Positions 24,678 through 32,308 of a stretch of 41,692 bases of DNA are shown here, in pieces. The first letter of the stretch is position 1. Each line of letters opens with the position of its first letter. This DNA is from Streptomyces ficellus (GTDB lineage Bacteria > Actinomycetota > Actinomycetes > Streptomycetales > Streptomycetaceae). The position numbers and the translations under genes were made by a program. The notes under the pieces are model-generated. The model was not told the origin of the DNA. It saw only the letters and a list, made by a program, of their open reading frames with translations, and did no database searches. Where the stretch lies: contig NZ_JAUEPL010000056.1 of the NCBI RefSeq assembly GCF_030406405.1, positions 1 to 41,692 of the forward strand. The letters run 5' to 3'.

Positions 24678-26105
24678 TCAGGTGCCGCGCTTCCACTGCT
24701 GGTTTGCGGCGCCGGTGCAGCTCCACGTAATGATCTTGGCCGAGTTGGCGGTCGACGCGTCCGACACGTCCAGGCATGTGCCGCTCGCCCGCGAGGTGAG
24801 GGTGAGGTGACCGGTGGCAACGGGGGTCACCTTCCACTGCTGGGCGGCGGACGGCGGGCCGGCGCAGGGCCGCTGCTCGACGGCGCCCGTGGTGGCGTCG
24901 CGGGTCAGGCACAGCGAGCTGTGCCGGGCCATGAGCTGGACGTGGCCCTCCCCCGCGTCCTTGAACCAGAACGTCTGGTTGCCGCCGCCGTTGCAGGTGT
25001 ACTGGGTGAGCGCGGCGCCCTCGGCGAGCGACTGCGAGGGGATGTCGGCGCACTTGCCGCTGTGCCGGGCGGTCAGCGTCTCGTAGGGGCCGCCGCGACC
25101 GGTCACCGTGCCCGCCTCGGTGTCGATGACCAGCTCGGGGTACCAGTCCATGGTCATGGTGGTCGAGGTCGGGAAGGACAGCGGGGCCCAGACGTAGCGG
25201 GAGTCGTTGACCTTCTGCCCGAAGGAGTTGCCCCAGCGGTCCCCCAGGTAGAGGTACGAGGTGGCCCGGGTGCCCTGCACGGGCAGCACCCACGCCGTCT
25301 GCGAGCCGTACGCCGTCGCGTCGCCGATGTCGGCCATGGCGCTCCACGGCCCGGCGGGTGAGGTGGCGGTGGCGTACTTCTGCTGGTTGGGGTTCCAGCC
25401 GGTGGCGCCGGAGGTCAGCATGAAGTAGACGTCGCCGCGCTTGAAGAGGGCCGGGGCCTCGCGGTGGCCGCCCGGCCAGGGGTTGGCGACGAGCGCCGCG
25501 ACCCGCGTGTAGTCGGCGGTGAGCCGGTAGATGTGCAGGTCGTAGTTGTCGCGGGCGGCGGAGACCATGTAGCCGGTGCCGTCGGAGTCGGTGAAGAGGG
25601 TGATGTCTCGCGACATGTGCCGGTCCAGCGGCCGGAAGGAGCCGCGCCAGGTGTAGTCGCCGTCGACGGTGGCGGAGGTGGCGACGGCGGCGCGGGCCTC
25701 GCTGTAGTCGGAGCCGTTCTCCTTGTGCATCCACATCACGAACTGCCCGGTCCGCTGGTTGTGGACGACCTTGGGGCGTTCGATGTTGGCGACGGCGAGC
25801 TCGGGGTCGCTCGCCTGCGTCAGCACATGGTTGCGGAACTCCCAGTTCTTCAGGTCCCTGGAGCGGTACGCCGAGACGTACCGGAAGGTGTTGTCGGCGT
25901 TGCGGTTCTCGCCGAACCAGTAGTAGTAGGCGCCCACCTTGAGGACACCGCCGCCGTGCGCGTGGACCGGCGCGCCCGCGAGGTCGGTGAACTGGGTGCC
26001 GTTGACGACGGTGACGGGCGCGGCCTGGGCGGGGGCGGCGGTCATCAGCGCCCCGGCGAGCGCGAGGCAGAGGGCGAGCAGGGCCGTCCGTATCCGGGAG
26101 GTCAC
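24678..26105 (-). CDS. Secreted GH43 subfamily 24 exo-beta-1,3-galactanase type enzyme with ricin-type (CBM13) domain
   Basis: A 475-residue exported enzyme. The signal peptide is at 1-28 (AAPAQA). The five-bladed GH43 domain (about 30-325) has GGGVLKVGAYYYWFGENR, then IERPKV (Glu109), SRDITLF, HREAPALF (Glu216, the likely acid) and YGSQTAW (Gln269). This Glu/Glu/Gln set and its spacing match exo-beta-1,3-galactanases of GH43_24, where a Gln replaces the usual Asp base. The C-terminal ~135 residues are a ricin-B beta-trefoil with three QxW-like repeats (NQTFWF, AQQWKV, NQQWKR). It would trim the beta-1,3-galactan backbone of arabinogalactan. The GTG start overlaps the stop of the upstream GH43 gene by 4 bases (GTGA). 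Confidence 0.9.
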   Translation of the reverse strand: MTSRIRTALLALCLALAGALMTAAPAQAAPVTVVNGTQFTDLAGAPVHAHGGGVLKVGAYYYWFGENRNADNTFRYVSAYRSRDLKNWEFRNHVLTQASDPELAVANIERPKVVHNQRTGQFVMWMHKENGSDYSEARAAVATSATVDGDYTWRGSFRPLDRHMSRDITLFTDSDGTGYMVSAARDNYDLHIYRLTADYTRVAALVANPWPGGHREAPALFKRGDVYFMLTSGATGWNPNQQKYATATSPAGPWSAMADIGDATAYGSQTAWVLPVQGTRATSYLYLGDRWGNSFGQKVNDSRYVWAPLSFPTSTTMTMDWYPELVIDTEAGTVTGRGGPYETLTARHSGKCADIPSQSLAEGAALTQYTCNGGGNQTFWFKDAGEGHVQLMARHSSLCLTRDATTGAVEQRPCAGPPSAAQQWKVTPVATGHLTLTSRASGTCLDVSDASTANSAKIITWSCTGAANQQWKRGT

Positions 26106-27994
26106 GCGTTCTCCCTGAGGACGGTGAAGTGGCGGGCGAAGCCGGTGAGTCCGGGCAGCTGCCGGATCGGGGTCCAGGTGCGCAGTCCGTCGAGGCTGTC
26201 GCTGTAGTAGTACCTCTTCTCGGCGTAGCCGTCGAAGTAGGCCCGCCAGCCGCCGTTGGGCAGGCGGACGAGCGCGGGGCCCTCGCGCCAGCTGCCCCAG
26301 CCGGCCCAGTCACCGGTGCCGGTGAAGGTGTAGGGGCCCGTCAGGCGGTCCGCGACGGCGTGCTCCAGGTACTTCGTCGTCTCCTGCTTGGTGATGGCGT
26401 GGTATGTGCCGCCGTGCCGGACGACGAAGGTGTCGATGTAGTTGGACCGGTCCAGGCCCGCGAGGGGCTTGGGGCTGGTCCAGTAGCGCAGGGTGCGGTC
26501 GGTGGCGGTGAGCAGGTGGGGGCGGAAGGTGTAGGTGTTGGTGGTGTCGAGGGAGACGATGACGTGGGTGGAGCCGTCCTCGTCCACGAACCACTCGGGT
26601 GCCCAGGTGCGGGCGAGGCCGGTGGTGGGCAGGGTGTGGTTGGCGACGAACTGCCAGTTCACCCGGTCCTTGCTGCGGGCGAACCCGATGGTGTTGCCGG
26701 TCCAGTTGGTGGTGTGGACGATCCAGTAGTGGCCGTCGGTGTGCTTGATGACGCTGGGGTCGCGGATCAGACCGGTGGGCGGGGTGTAGGCCGGTCCCTT
26801 CAGCAGGGTGTACGTGGTCGCGTCCCCCGACTCGTACACGTACATATTGGATTCGCTGCTGTTGGTGAACGCGGTCATCGTGTAGCGCGTGGCCCTCACC
26901 GCCGCGGGCGCGGGCCGGTCGGCGACCGGGATGCCGAAGTCGGGGGTGCCGTCCGGGTTCCAGCCCAGGCGCTGGATGCGGGTGTGGCGGTTGGGGTCGT
27001 GCAGCGGGTCGCCGCTGATCTCCTTGTACTGGCGGGCGTGGTAGACGAGGACATCGGTGCGGCCGTCCTCGGCGACGGTGAAGGAGTTGTGGCCGGGGCC
27101 GTACTGCTGGGTGGAGTCGTTGCTGGTGAAGACGGGCTCGGGCGACTTGGTCCAGGACTTCGGGTCCATCAGGTCGCTGTCGGCGTCGGCGGTGAGCAGG
27201 CCCATGCAGTAGTTGCTGTCGGTGGCGCTCGCGGAGTACGTCATGAAGACGCGGCCGTTGCGGTGGAGGAACGAGGCTCCCTCGTTGACCTTGAAGCCGA
27301 CGCACTCCCAGTCGTACTCGGGCGTGGTGAGCCGGACCTGCGGGCCCGTCAGCGTCCAGGGGTTGGCCATCCGGGACAGGAAGATGCCGGTGTTGTTGGC
27401 CATGCCGGGCTCGTGCTGCGCCCAGGCGAGGTAGCGGTTCGTGCCGTGCGTGAAGGTGGTGGCGTCGAGGGAGAAGGTGTCCCAGGCGGTGGTGATCCGG
27501 CCCTTCTCCGTCCACGTTCCCTTGAAGGGGTCCTTGCTGGAGTTCTCCAGCACCCACATGCGGATCTTCCACACATCGTCAGCGGGCGCGGCGGCGAAGT
27601 AGATGTACCACCTGCCGTCGATGTGGTGGATCTCCGGGGCCCAGATGTGGGCGCCCATGTCCCCACTGGCGTGCTTCTTCCAGATCACCGACTCCTCGGC
27701 CTTGGCGAGACCGCGCAGCGTGCGCGAGCGGCGCAGGATGATCCGGTCGTACTCGGGGGCGGTGGCGGTGAAGTAGTAGTGGCCATCCGTGTGGCGGTGG
27801 ATGTGCGGGTCGGCGCGGTTGCGGACGAGCGGATTGGCGTACGCGGAGGACGCGTCCGCGCCGGCGGAGGCGCCGGCGAACGGCGCGGCGACCGGCGCGG
27901 CGTTGGCGACGCCGGGCACGGCCGTGAGGGCCCCGGTGGCCAGGGCTCCCTTCAGGAGCAGCCTGCGGGTGGGAGGTGTGTCATCGCGGCTCAT
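26102..27994 (-). CDS. Secreted tandem GH43 protein (alpha-L-arabinofuranosidase type), two complete catalytic sites
   Basis: A 630-residue exported protein with two GH43 beta-propeller domains. The N-terminus is a Tat-type signal (TRRLLLKG, cleavage near 31). Domain 1 (about 52-365) resembles exo-arabinofuranosidases and has Asp62 (RADPHI, base), Asp177 (SLDATT) and Glu238 (VNEGASF, acid). Domain 2 (about 370-630) has Asp412 (IRDPSV), Asp521 (YIDTFV) and Glu571 (WREGPAL), so the second module also looks catalytically intact. Arabinofuranose removal from arabinan or arabinogalactan is the best guess for domain 1; domain 2 could act on another linkage or sugar. I placed the start at the ATG at 27994 because the Tat motif follows it and GGAAGG precedes it; the frame extends upstream to 28036. 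It is first gene of the operon. Confidence 0.9.
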   Translation of the reverse strand: MSRDDTPPTRRLLLKGALATGALTAVPGVANAAPVAAPFAGASAGADASSAYANPLVRNRADPHIHRHTDGHYYFTATAPEYDRIILRRSRTLRGLAKAEESVIWKKHASGDMGAHIWAPEIHHIDGRWYIYFAAAPADDVWKIRMWVLENSSKDPFKGTWTEKGRITTAWDTFSLDATTFTHGTNRYLAWAQHEPGMANNTGIFLSRMANPWTLTGPQVRLTTPEYDWECVGFKVNEGASFLHRNGRVFMTYSASATDSNYCMGLLTADADSDLMDPKSWTKSPEPVFTSNDSTQQYGPGHNSFTVAEDGRTDVLVYHARQYKEISGDPLHDPNRHTRIQRLGWNPDGTPDFGIPVADRPAPAAVRATRYTMTAFTNSSESNMYVYESGDATTYTLLKGPAYTPPTGLIRDPSVIKHTDGHYWIVHTTNWTGNTIGFARSKDRVNWQFVANHTLPTTGLARTWAPEWFVDEDGSTHVIVSLDTTNTYTFRPHLLTATDRTLRYWTSPKPLAGLDRSNYIDTFVVRHGGTYHAITKQETTKYLEHAVADRLTGPYTFTGTGDWAGWGSWREGPALVRLPNGGWRAYFDGYAEKRYYYSDSLDGLRTWTPIRQLPGLTGFARHFTVLRENA

Positions 27995-28022
27995 ACGGTG
28001 GAACCTTCCCTGGTGGTTCGTA

Positions 28023-28050
28023 ATACCGAACACCATCTGCGATACCGAAC
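28023..28050. promoter_or_regulatory. Direct repeats upstream of the GH43 operon
   Basis: ATACCGAAC occurs at 28023-28031 and again at 28042-28050, 19 bases apart, 29-56 bases upstream of the first GH43 ATG and within the 197-base region shared with the divergent methyltransferase gene. The AT-containing repeats stand out in this GC-rich DNA. Candidate activator or repressor sites; the regulator is unknown. Confidence 0.45.
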
Positions 28051-28155
28051 GGCGAAACGGTAAGGGCGACTTGGGAGGAGGTCAACGGGTCGGGAGGGAT
28101 TGCCGTCGCGTACGGGGCGATCGGTGCCCGTCCGGGCCAATGACCCCGCGACGGC

Positions 28156-28184
28156 GCGACCGGTGGAACGGCTTCCGCTAGCTT
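28156..28184 (+). promoter_or_regulatory. Candidate promoter giving a leaderless homocysteine methyltransferase mRNA
   Basis: GCGACC (28156-28161), 17 bases, then TAGCTT (28179-28184). The distance from the -10 to the ATG at 28192 is only 7 bases, and there is no ribosome site before that ATG, so transcription would begin at the A of ATG. Leaderless mRNAs with this layout are common in Streptomyces. Confidence 0.5.
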
Positions 28185-28191
28185 CGGGCCC

Positions 28192-29103
28192 ATGAGCAGC
28201 ACATTCATGGAGGCCCTGACCGCCGGCTCCCCCGTCGTCCTCGACGGCGGACTGTCCAACCAGCTGGAGGCCGCCGGGCACGACCTGAGCGACGAGTTGT
28301 GGTCCGCACGGCTCCTCGCCGAGCGGCCGGAAGCGATCGTCGACGCGCACCTCGCGTACTACGAGGCGGGCGCCAACGTCGTCATCACCTCCAGCTACCA
28401 GGCCACCTTCGAGGGGTTCGCCCGCCATGGCGTCGACCACGACCGGGCGGCCGAACTGCTCGCGCTGAGCGTGGAACTGGGGCGTGAGGCCGCCAGGCGC
28501 GCGGAGGCCAAGGCTCCGGGCCGCCCGCTGTGGGTCGCCGCGTCCGCCGGACCGTACGGCGCGATGCCGGCCGACGGGTCGGAGTACCGGGGCCGCTACG
28601 GGCTGAGCGTCGAGGAGTTGGAGCGGTTCCACCGCCCGCGCCTGGAGGTGCTGGCCGCCGCCCGCCCGGACGCCCTGGCCCTGGAGACCGTGCCGGACGC
28701 GGACGAGGCGCGGGCCCTGGTCCGGGCGGTGCGCGGGCTGGGCGTACCGGCATGGCTGTCGTACACCGTGGCCGGGGACCGGACGCGCGCCGGGCAGCCG
28801 CTGGCGGAGGCGTTCGAGGTCGCGGCCGGCGCCGACGAGATCGTCGCCGTGGGCGTGAACTGCTGCGCTCCCGAAGACGCCGACCGGGCGGTCGCGCTGG
28901 CCGCCCGCGTCACGGGCAAGCCGGTGGTGGTGTACCCGAACAGCGGCGAGGAGTGGGACGCCGAGGCGCGCGCCTGGCGCGGCCGTTCGACGTTCTCGGC
29001 GGAGCGGGTGACCGGCTGGCAGCGGGCCGGCGCGCGGCTGATCGGGGGCTGCTGCCGCGTGGGACCCGACACGATCGCCGAGCTGGCGGTCAGGCTGGCG
29101 TGA
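28192..29103 (+). CDS. mmuM: Homocysteine S-methyltransferase
   Basis: A 303-residue cytosolic enzyme that transfers a methyl group from S-methylmethionine (or SAM) to homocysteine to make methionine. The zinc ligands are present: Cys224 (VNCC) and Cys287/Cys288 (GGCCRVGP). Other family motifs are LDGGLSNQLEAAGHDL near the N-terminus, ITSSYQATFEGF and SAGPYGA. The length fits the ~300-residue bacterial MmuM family. It lies between polysaccharide genes but shares no obvious function with them and appears to have its own leaderless promoter, so it looks like a bystander in the island. No S-methylmethionine permease gene is adjacent. Confidence 0.93.
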   Translation: MSSTFMEALTAGSPVVLDGGLSNQLEAAGHDLSDELWSARLLAERPEAIVDAHLAYYEAGANVVITSSYQATFEGFARHGVDHDRAAELLALSVELGREAARRAEAKAPGRPLWVAASAGPYGAMPADGSEYRGRYGLSVEELERFHRPRLEVLAAARPDALALETVPDADEARALVRAVRGLGVPAWLSYTVAGDRTRAGQPLAEAFEVAAGADEIVAVGVNCCAPEDADRAVALAARVTGKPVVVYPNSGEEWDAEARAWRGRSTFSAERVTGWQRAGARLIGGCCRVGPDTIAELAVRLA

Positions 29104-29112
29104 GGCCCATCC

Positions 29113-29126
29113 GGAAAGCGCTTACC
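29113..29126. promoter_or_regulatory. LacI-type operator, copy 1 (dehydrogenase/DUF2264 operon)
   Basis: GGAAAGCGCTTACC is a near-perfect 14-bp palindrome (12 of 14 positions symmetric) with a central CpG, as LacI-family proteins prefer. It lies 87 bases upstream of the dehydrogenase ATG. The same motif appears at 32254 and 40143. A TTGACC at 29145-29150 may be a -35 box, but I see no good -10 to match it. Confidence 0.65.
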
Positions 29127-29212
29127 AAACCCCCGTCCCATCCCTTGACCGGACCACCGCAGGACGATCACGATTCCCCTGCCGCCCGTGCCCACCCCCT
29201 TGGAGTGATGCG

Positions 29213-30247
29213 ATGCCGACCGTGCGCCCCCGCCGGCGGCCGTCCGCCGCTCTCGCCATGAGCGAGGACGCGGCAGCGGCAATCTTCGGACCGGACCTGA
29301 CGGACGGCACGGCCGCACTCGCCGCCGTCTGCGACCTGGCGCCCCCGCCCGTACTGGACGACCTGACCACCGACCGGGCCCGTGCCGTGCTCGCCGGCAC
29401 CGAACTGCTGGTCACCGGCTGGGGCTGCCCGCCCGTGGACGAGGCCGTGCTCGCCGCGGCGCCCCGGCTGCGGGCCATCGCGCACACCGCCGGCAGCGTC
29501 CGCGCGCACGTCACCGAGGCGTGCTGGGAACGGGGCGTCGAGGTGTCGTCGGCGGCGGCCGCCAACGCCCTGCCAGTGGCCGAGTACACGGTCGCGATGA
29601 TCCTGCTGTCGGGCAAGCGCGTCCTGGAACGCGCCCGTGCCTACCGGGTGGCGCGCGCCCCGGAGAACTGGCTGCGCACACCTCATGACCTGGGCAACTA
29701 CGGGCGTACGGTGGGGATGTGCTCCGCCTCGCTGGTCGGACGCCGGGTCATCGAGCTGCTGCGCCCCTACGACCTGCGCGTCCTGCTGTACGACCCGTAC
29801 GTCGATGACGACGAGGCCGCCGCGCTCGGCGTACGGAAGGTGGGCATCGAGGAGCTGTTCGCGGCGAGCGACGTGGTGAGCGTGCACACGCCGCTGCTGC
29901 CCGCCACGCGGGGGCTCGTCAGCCGCCCACTGCTCGCCGCGCTGCGCCCGGGCGCGACGCTGATCAACACCGCGCGCGGCGCGGTCGTGGACCAGCAGGC
30001 CCTGACCGAGGAGGTGACGGCGGGCCGTATCCACGCCGTGCTGGACGTCACCGATCCCGAGGTGCTGCCGCCCGCTCACCCCCTGTGGGAGTGCGAAAAC
30101 GCCCTGCTGACCCCGCATCTGGCCGGTTCCCAGGGCAATGAGTGGCGGCGGCTGGCCGAACTGACCGCGGGCGAGGTCGCCCGCTGGGCCGCAGGCGACG
30201 GTTTCGCCCATCCCGTACGACGCGAGAGGCTGGCGTACCTGGCATGA
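29213..30247 (+). CDS. D-isomer-specific 2-hydroxyacid dehydrogenase family protein
   Basis: A 344-residue NAD(P)-dependent oxidoreductase of the phosphoglycerate/hydroxyacid dehydrogenase family. Catalytic residues are in place: Arg255 (NTARGAVVD), Glu283 (DPEVLPPAHP) and His302 (LTPHLAGS). The dinucleotide-binding loop is unusual: Gly168-Met-Cys-Ser171-Ala-Ser173-Leu-Val-Gly176, so two glycines of the G-x-G-x-x-G fingerprint are serines; cofactor binding may be altered. The ATG at 29213 has TGGAG upstream. The gene overlaps the DUF2264 gene by 4 bases and is preceded by the LacI-type operator, so it probably acts on an intermediate of uronic acid or sugar acid catabolism from the imported oligosaccharide. 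The substrate is unknown. Confidence 0.88.
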   Translation: MPTVRPRRRPSAALAMSEDAAAAIFGPDLTDGTAALAAVCDLAPPPVLDDLTTDRARAVLAGTELLVTGWGCPPVDEAVLAAAPRLRAIAHTAGSVRAHVTEACWERGVEVSSAAAANALPVAEYTVAMILLSGKRVLERARAYRVARAPENWLRTPHDLGNYGRTVGMCSASLVGRRVIELLRPYDLRVLLYDPYVDDDEAAALGVRKVGIEELFAASDVVSVHTPLLPATRGLVSRPLLAALRPGATLINTARGAVVDQQALTEEVTAGRIHAVLDVTDPEVLPPAHPLWECENALLTPHLAGSQGNEWRRLAELTAGEVARWAAGDGFAHPVRRERLAYLA

Positions 30248-32193
30248 GCGACCCTCTGCGGCTCCTGCGACTCCCACCGGACGACCGGGCGCTGAGCCCG
30301 CACACCGGCTTCACCCGGGCCCACTGGGAGGCCGCCGCCGATGGCCTGGTGCGGGCCGCCTGGCGCTGGGCGACCCCCGGCGGGGCGCTGCTGGACCTGC
30401 CGGGGCGGCCGTCCGTCTCGGGGGTGCGCTCCGATGGCCTGGAGGGGTACGCGCGCACCTTCCTGGCGGCGGCGTTCCGTGTCGCGGGCGCCGGCGGTGA
30501 GGACCCCCACGGTTTCCTCGGCCGGTACGCGGACGGGCTCGCGGCCGGGACGCGCACGCCCGGCCGGGAGGACACCGAGTCGTGGCCGCTGATCCTCGAC
30601 CACCATGTGCAGGGCCAGCCGATGGTGGAGTCGGCGTCCGTGGCGCTCGGGCTCCGGCTGACCCGGCCATGGCTGTGGGACCGCCTCGACGGCGGCGTGC
30701 GGGACCGGGCCGAGGCGTGGCTGCGGGGCGCGCTGCGGCACACGCCCGCGCCGAACAACTGGTACCTGTTCCCGCTGTGCGTGGCCGGGTTCCTGGAGTC
30801 GGTGGGGCGCGGCGACGCTCATACGGCGCGGGCCATCGACCGGGGCCTTGAGCTGCTGGAGAGCTGGTACCGGGGTGATGGCTGGTACGCGGACGGCGAC
30901 GGCCGCGCCTTCGACCACTACAACGGCTGGGCCCTGCACCTGTACCCCGTCCTGCACGCCCATCTCGCGGGCGACAAGGCCCTGCTGGATCTGTACGGGC
31001 CCCGGCTGCGCGAGCATCTGGAGGGCTTCTCGCTGCTGTTCGGCGGCGACGGGGCGCCGGTGCACTTCGGGCGGTCGCTGTCGTACCGCTTCGCGGCGGG
31101 CGCGGCGGTGGGCGTCGGGGCGCTGACCGGGCACACCCCGCTCGCCCCGGGCGTATCGCGGCGGCTGCTGAGCGGCGCCCTGCGGTACTTCCTGGACCGG
31201 GGCGCCGTCGACGCGCGTGACGGGCTGCTGTCGCTGGGCTGGCACGGGCCTCATGAGGCGACGCTCCAGCCGTACTCGGGCCCCGCCTCGCCCTATTGGG
31301 CCGCCAAGGCGTTCGTGGCGCTGCTCGTCCCGGCGGACGACCCGCTGTGGACGGTACGGGAGGAGGCGGCGCCCGCCGAGGGACCGGACCGGGTGCTGGC
31401 GCTGCCCGCGCCGGGGCTGCTGGTGCAGACGACCGGCGCGGACGGCATCGCGCGGCTGCACAACCACGGCAGTGACCATCTCCGGCCGCACGAGGGCGAG
31501 TCGGCCGCCGTGCACGACGTGCTGTACGGCCGGCTCGCCTACTCCACGCGTACGGGCCCGACCGCCGCCGCCAACGCGCCCGACAACCACCTGTCGGTCG
31601 AGGTCGGCGGGGTGGCGTCGGTACGGTGCCGGGTCCGGGCGCTGGGGGCCGGTCACGGTGACGGCTGGGGGTGGGCGGCCTCCTGGCACCGGCCGGTGTT
31701 CCCGGCGGGGCCGCCGATGGTCCCGGGGCTGCGCGCGGAGAGCGTCACGGTGGCGCGCGGCCGCTACGAGCTGCGGGTGCACCGGGTGACGGGCCTGCCG
31801 CCCGGGGCCCGGATACACCTGTCGGGGTGGGCGACCGGCCCGGACGAGGCGCCAGCTGTCGACGGGCAGCGGGGACTTCGCGGGCACGGCCTGGTGTCGC
31901 AGTTGGAGGGCCTGCACGGCTGGGAGGGCCTGGAGCGGCTCCGCGCGCCCCAGGGCACGGCGTTCACCCGCTGGGCGACACTGCCCCGGCTGAGCGCCGG
32001 ACCGTACGACGGCGGCGGCACGGCGGTGCTGGTGGCGCTGGCGTCCCTGACGGGCACTCACGACCCGGCCGGCCTGGCGGGTATGGCGGCGGTGGAGCGT
32101 GCCGACGCGGAGGCGGTCGAGGTGCGGTGGGCGGACGGCGGGGCGGTCACCCGGGTCGCCTTCGCGCCCCTGGCGGTCGCGCACACCGTGTAA
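30244..32193 (+). CDS. DUF2264 protein, possible intracellular uronosidase
   Basis: A 649-residue DUF2264 protein. The N-terminal ~390 residues are helical and resemble an (alpha/alpha)6 barrel (SWPLILDHHVQGQPMVESAS, HTPAPNNWYLFPLCVAGFLE, DGWYADGDGRAFDHYNGWAL, HFGRSLSYRFAAGAAVG, LQPYSGPASPYWAAKAF). The last ~240 residues are beta-rich. There is no signal peptide, so it should be cytosolic. To my recollection DUF2264 proteins were tied to the GH154 beta-glucuronidase family; this needs checking. The conserved His, Asp, Tyr and Arg in the barrel are consistent with binding an acidic sugar. The ATG overlaps the dehydrogenase stop (ATGA). With that gene, the LacI regulator and the PL26-like lyase nearby, an enzyme acting on uronosyl-rhamnose units is plausible. 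Confidence 0.85.
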   Translation: MSDPLRLLRLPPDDRALSPHTGFTRAHWEAAADGLVRAAWRWATPGGALLDLPGRPSVSGVRSDGLEGYARTFLAAAFRVAGAGGEDPHGFLGRYADGLAAGTRTPGREDTESWPLILDHHVQGQPMVESASVALGLRLTRPWLWDRLDGGVRDRAEAWLRGALRHTPAPNNWYLFPLCVAGFLESVGRGDAHTARAIDRGLELLESWYRGDGWYADGDGRAFDHYNGWALHLYPVLHAHLAGDKALLDLYGPRLREHLEGFSLLFGGDGAPVHFGRSLSYRFAAGAAVGVGALTGHTPLAPGVSRRLLSGALRYFLDRGAVDARDGLLSLGWHGPHEATLQPYSGPASPYWAAKAFVALLVPADDPLWTVREEAAPAEGPDRVLALPAPGLLVQTTGADGIARLHNHGSDHLRPHEGESAAVHDVLYGRLAYSTRTGPTAAANAPDNHLSVEVGGVASVRCRVRALGAGHGDGWGWAASWHRPVFPAGPPMVPGLRAESVTVARGRYELRVHRVTGLPPGARIHLSGWATGPDEAPAVDGQRGLRGHGLVSQLEGLHGWEGLERLRAPQGTAFTRWATLPRLSAGPYDGGGTAVLVALASLTGTHDPAGLAGMAAVERADAEAVEVRWADGGAVTRVAFAPLAVAHTV

Positions 32194-32223
32194 GGAGCGT
32201 TCAAGTCCGTGAACTCCCCGCTC

Positions 32224-32267
32224 TTCACGGTCGGATGAGGCAGCCCGTACTGTAGAAAGCGGTTACC
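32224..32267 (+). promoter_or_regulatory. lacI-family gene promoter with LacI-type operator, copy 2
   Basis: TTCACG (32224-32229), 18 bases, TACTGT (32248-32253) form a plausible promoter. AGAAAGCGGTTACC (32254-32267) begins right after the -10 box and would cover the transcription start, the position for autorepression. A second LacI-like core, AACGTT with central CpG (32270-32275), follows immediately. The ATG of the regulator gene is at 32309. Confidence 0.65.
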
Positions 32268-32308
32268 GAAACGTTGCCGCGACGCACCGACGCCTGGAGG
32301 GGAACGCG

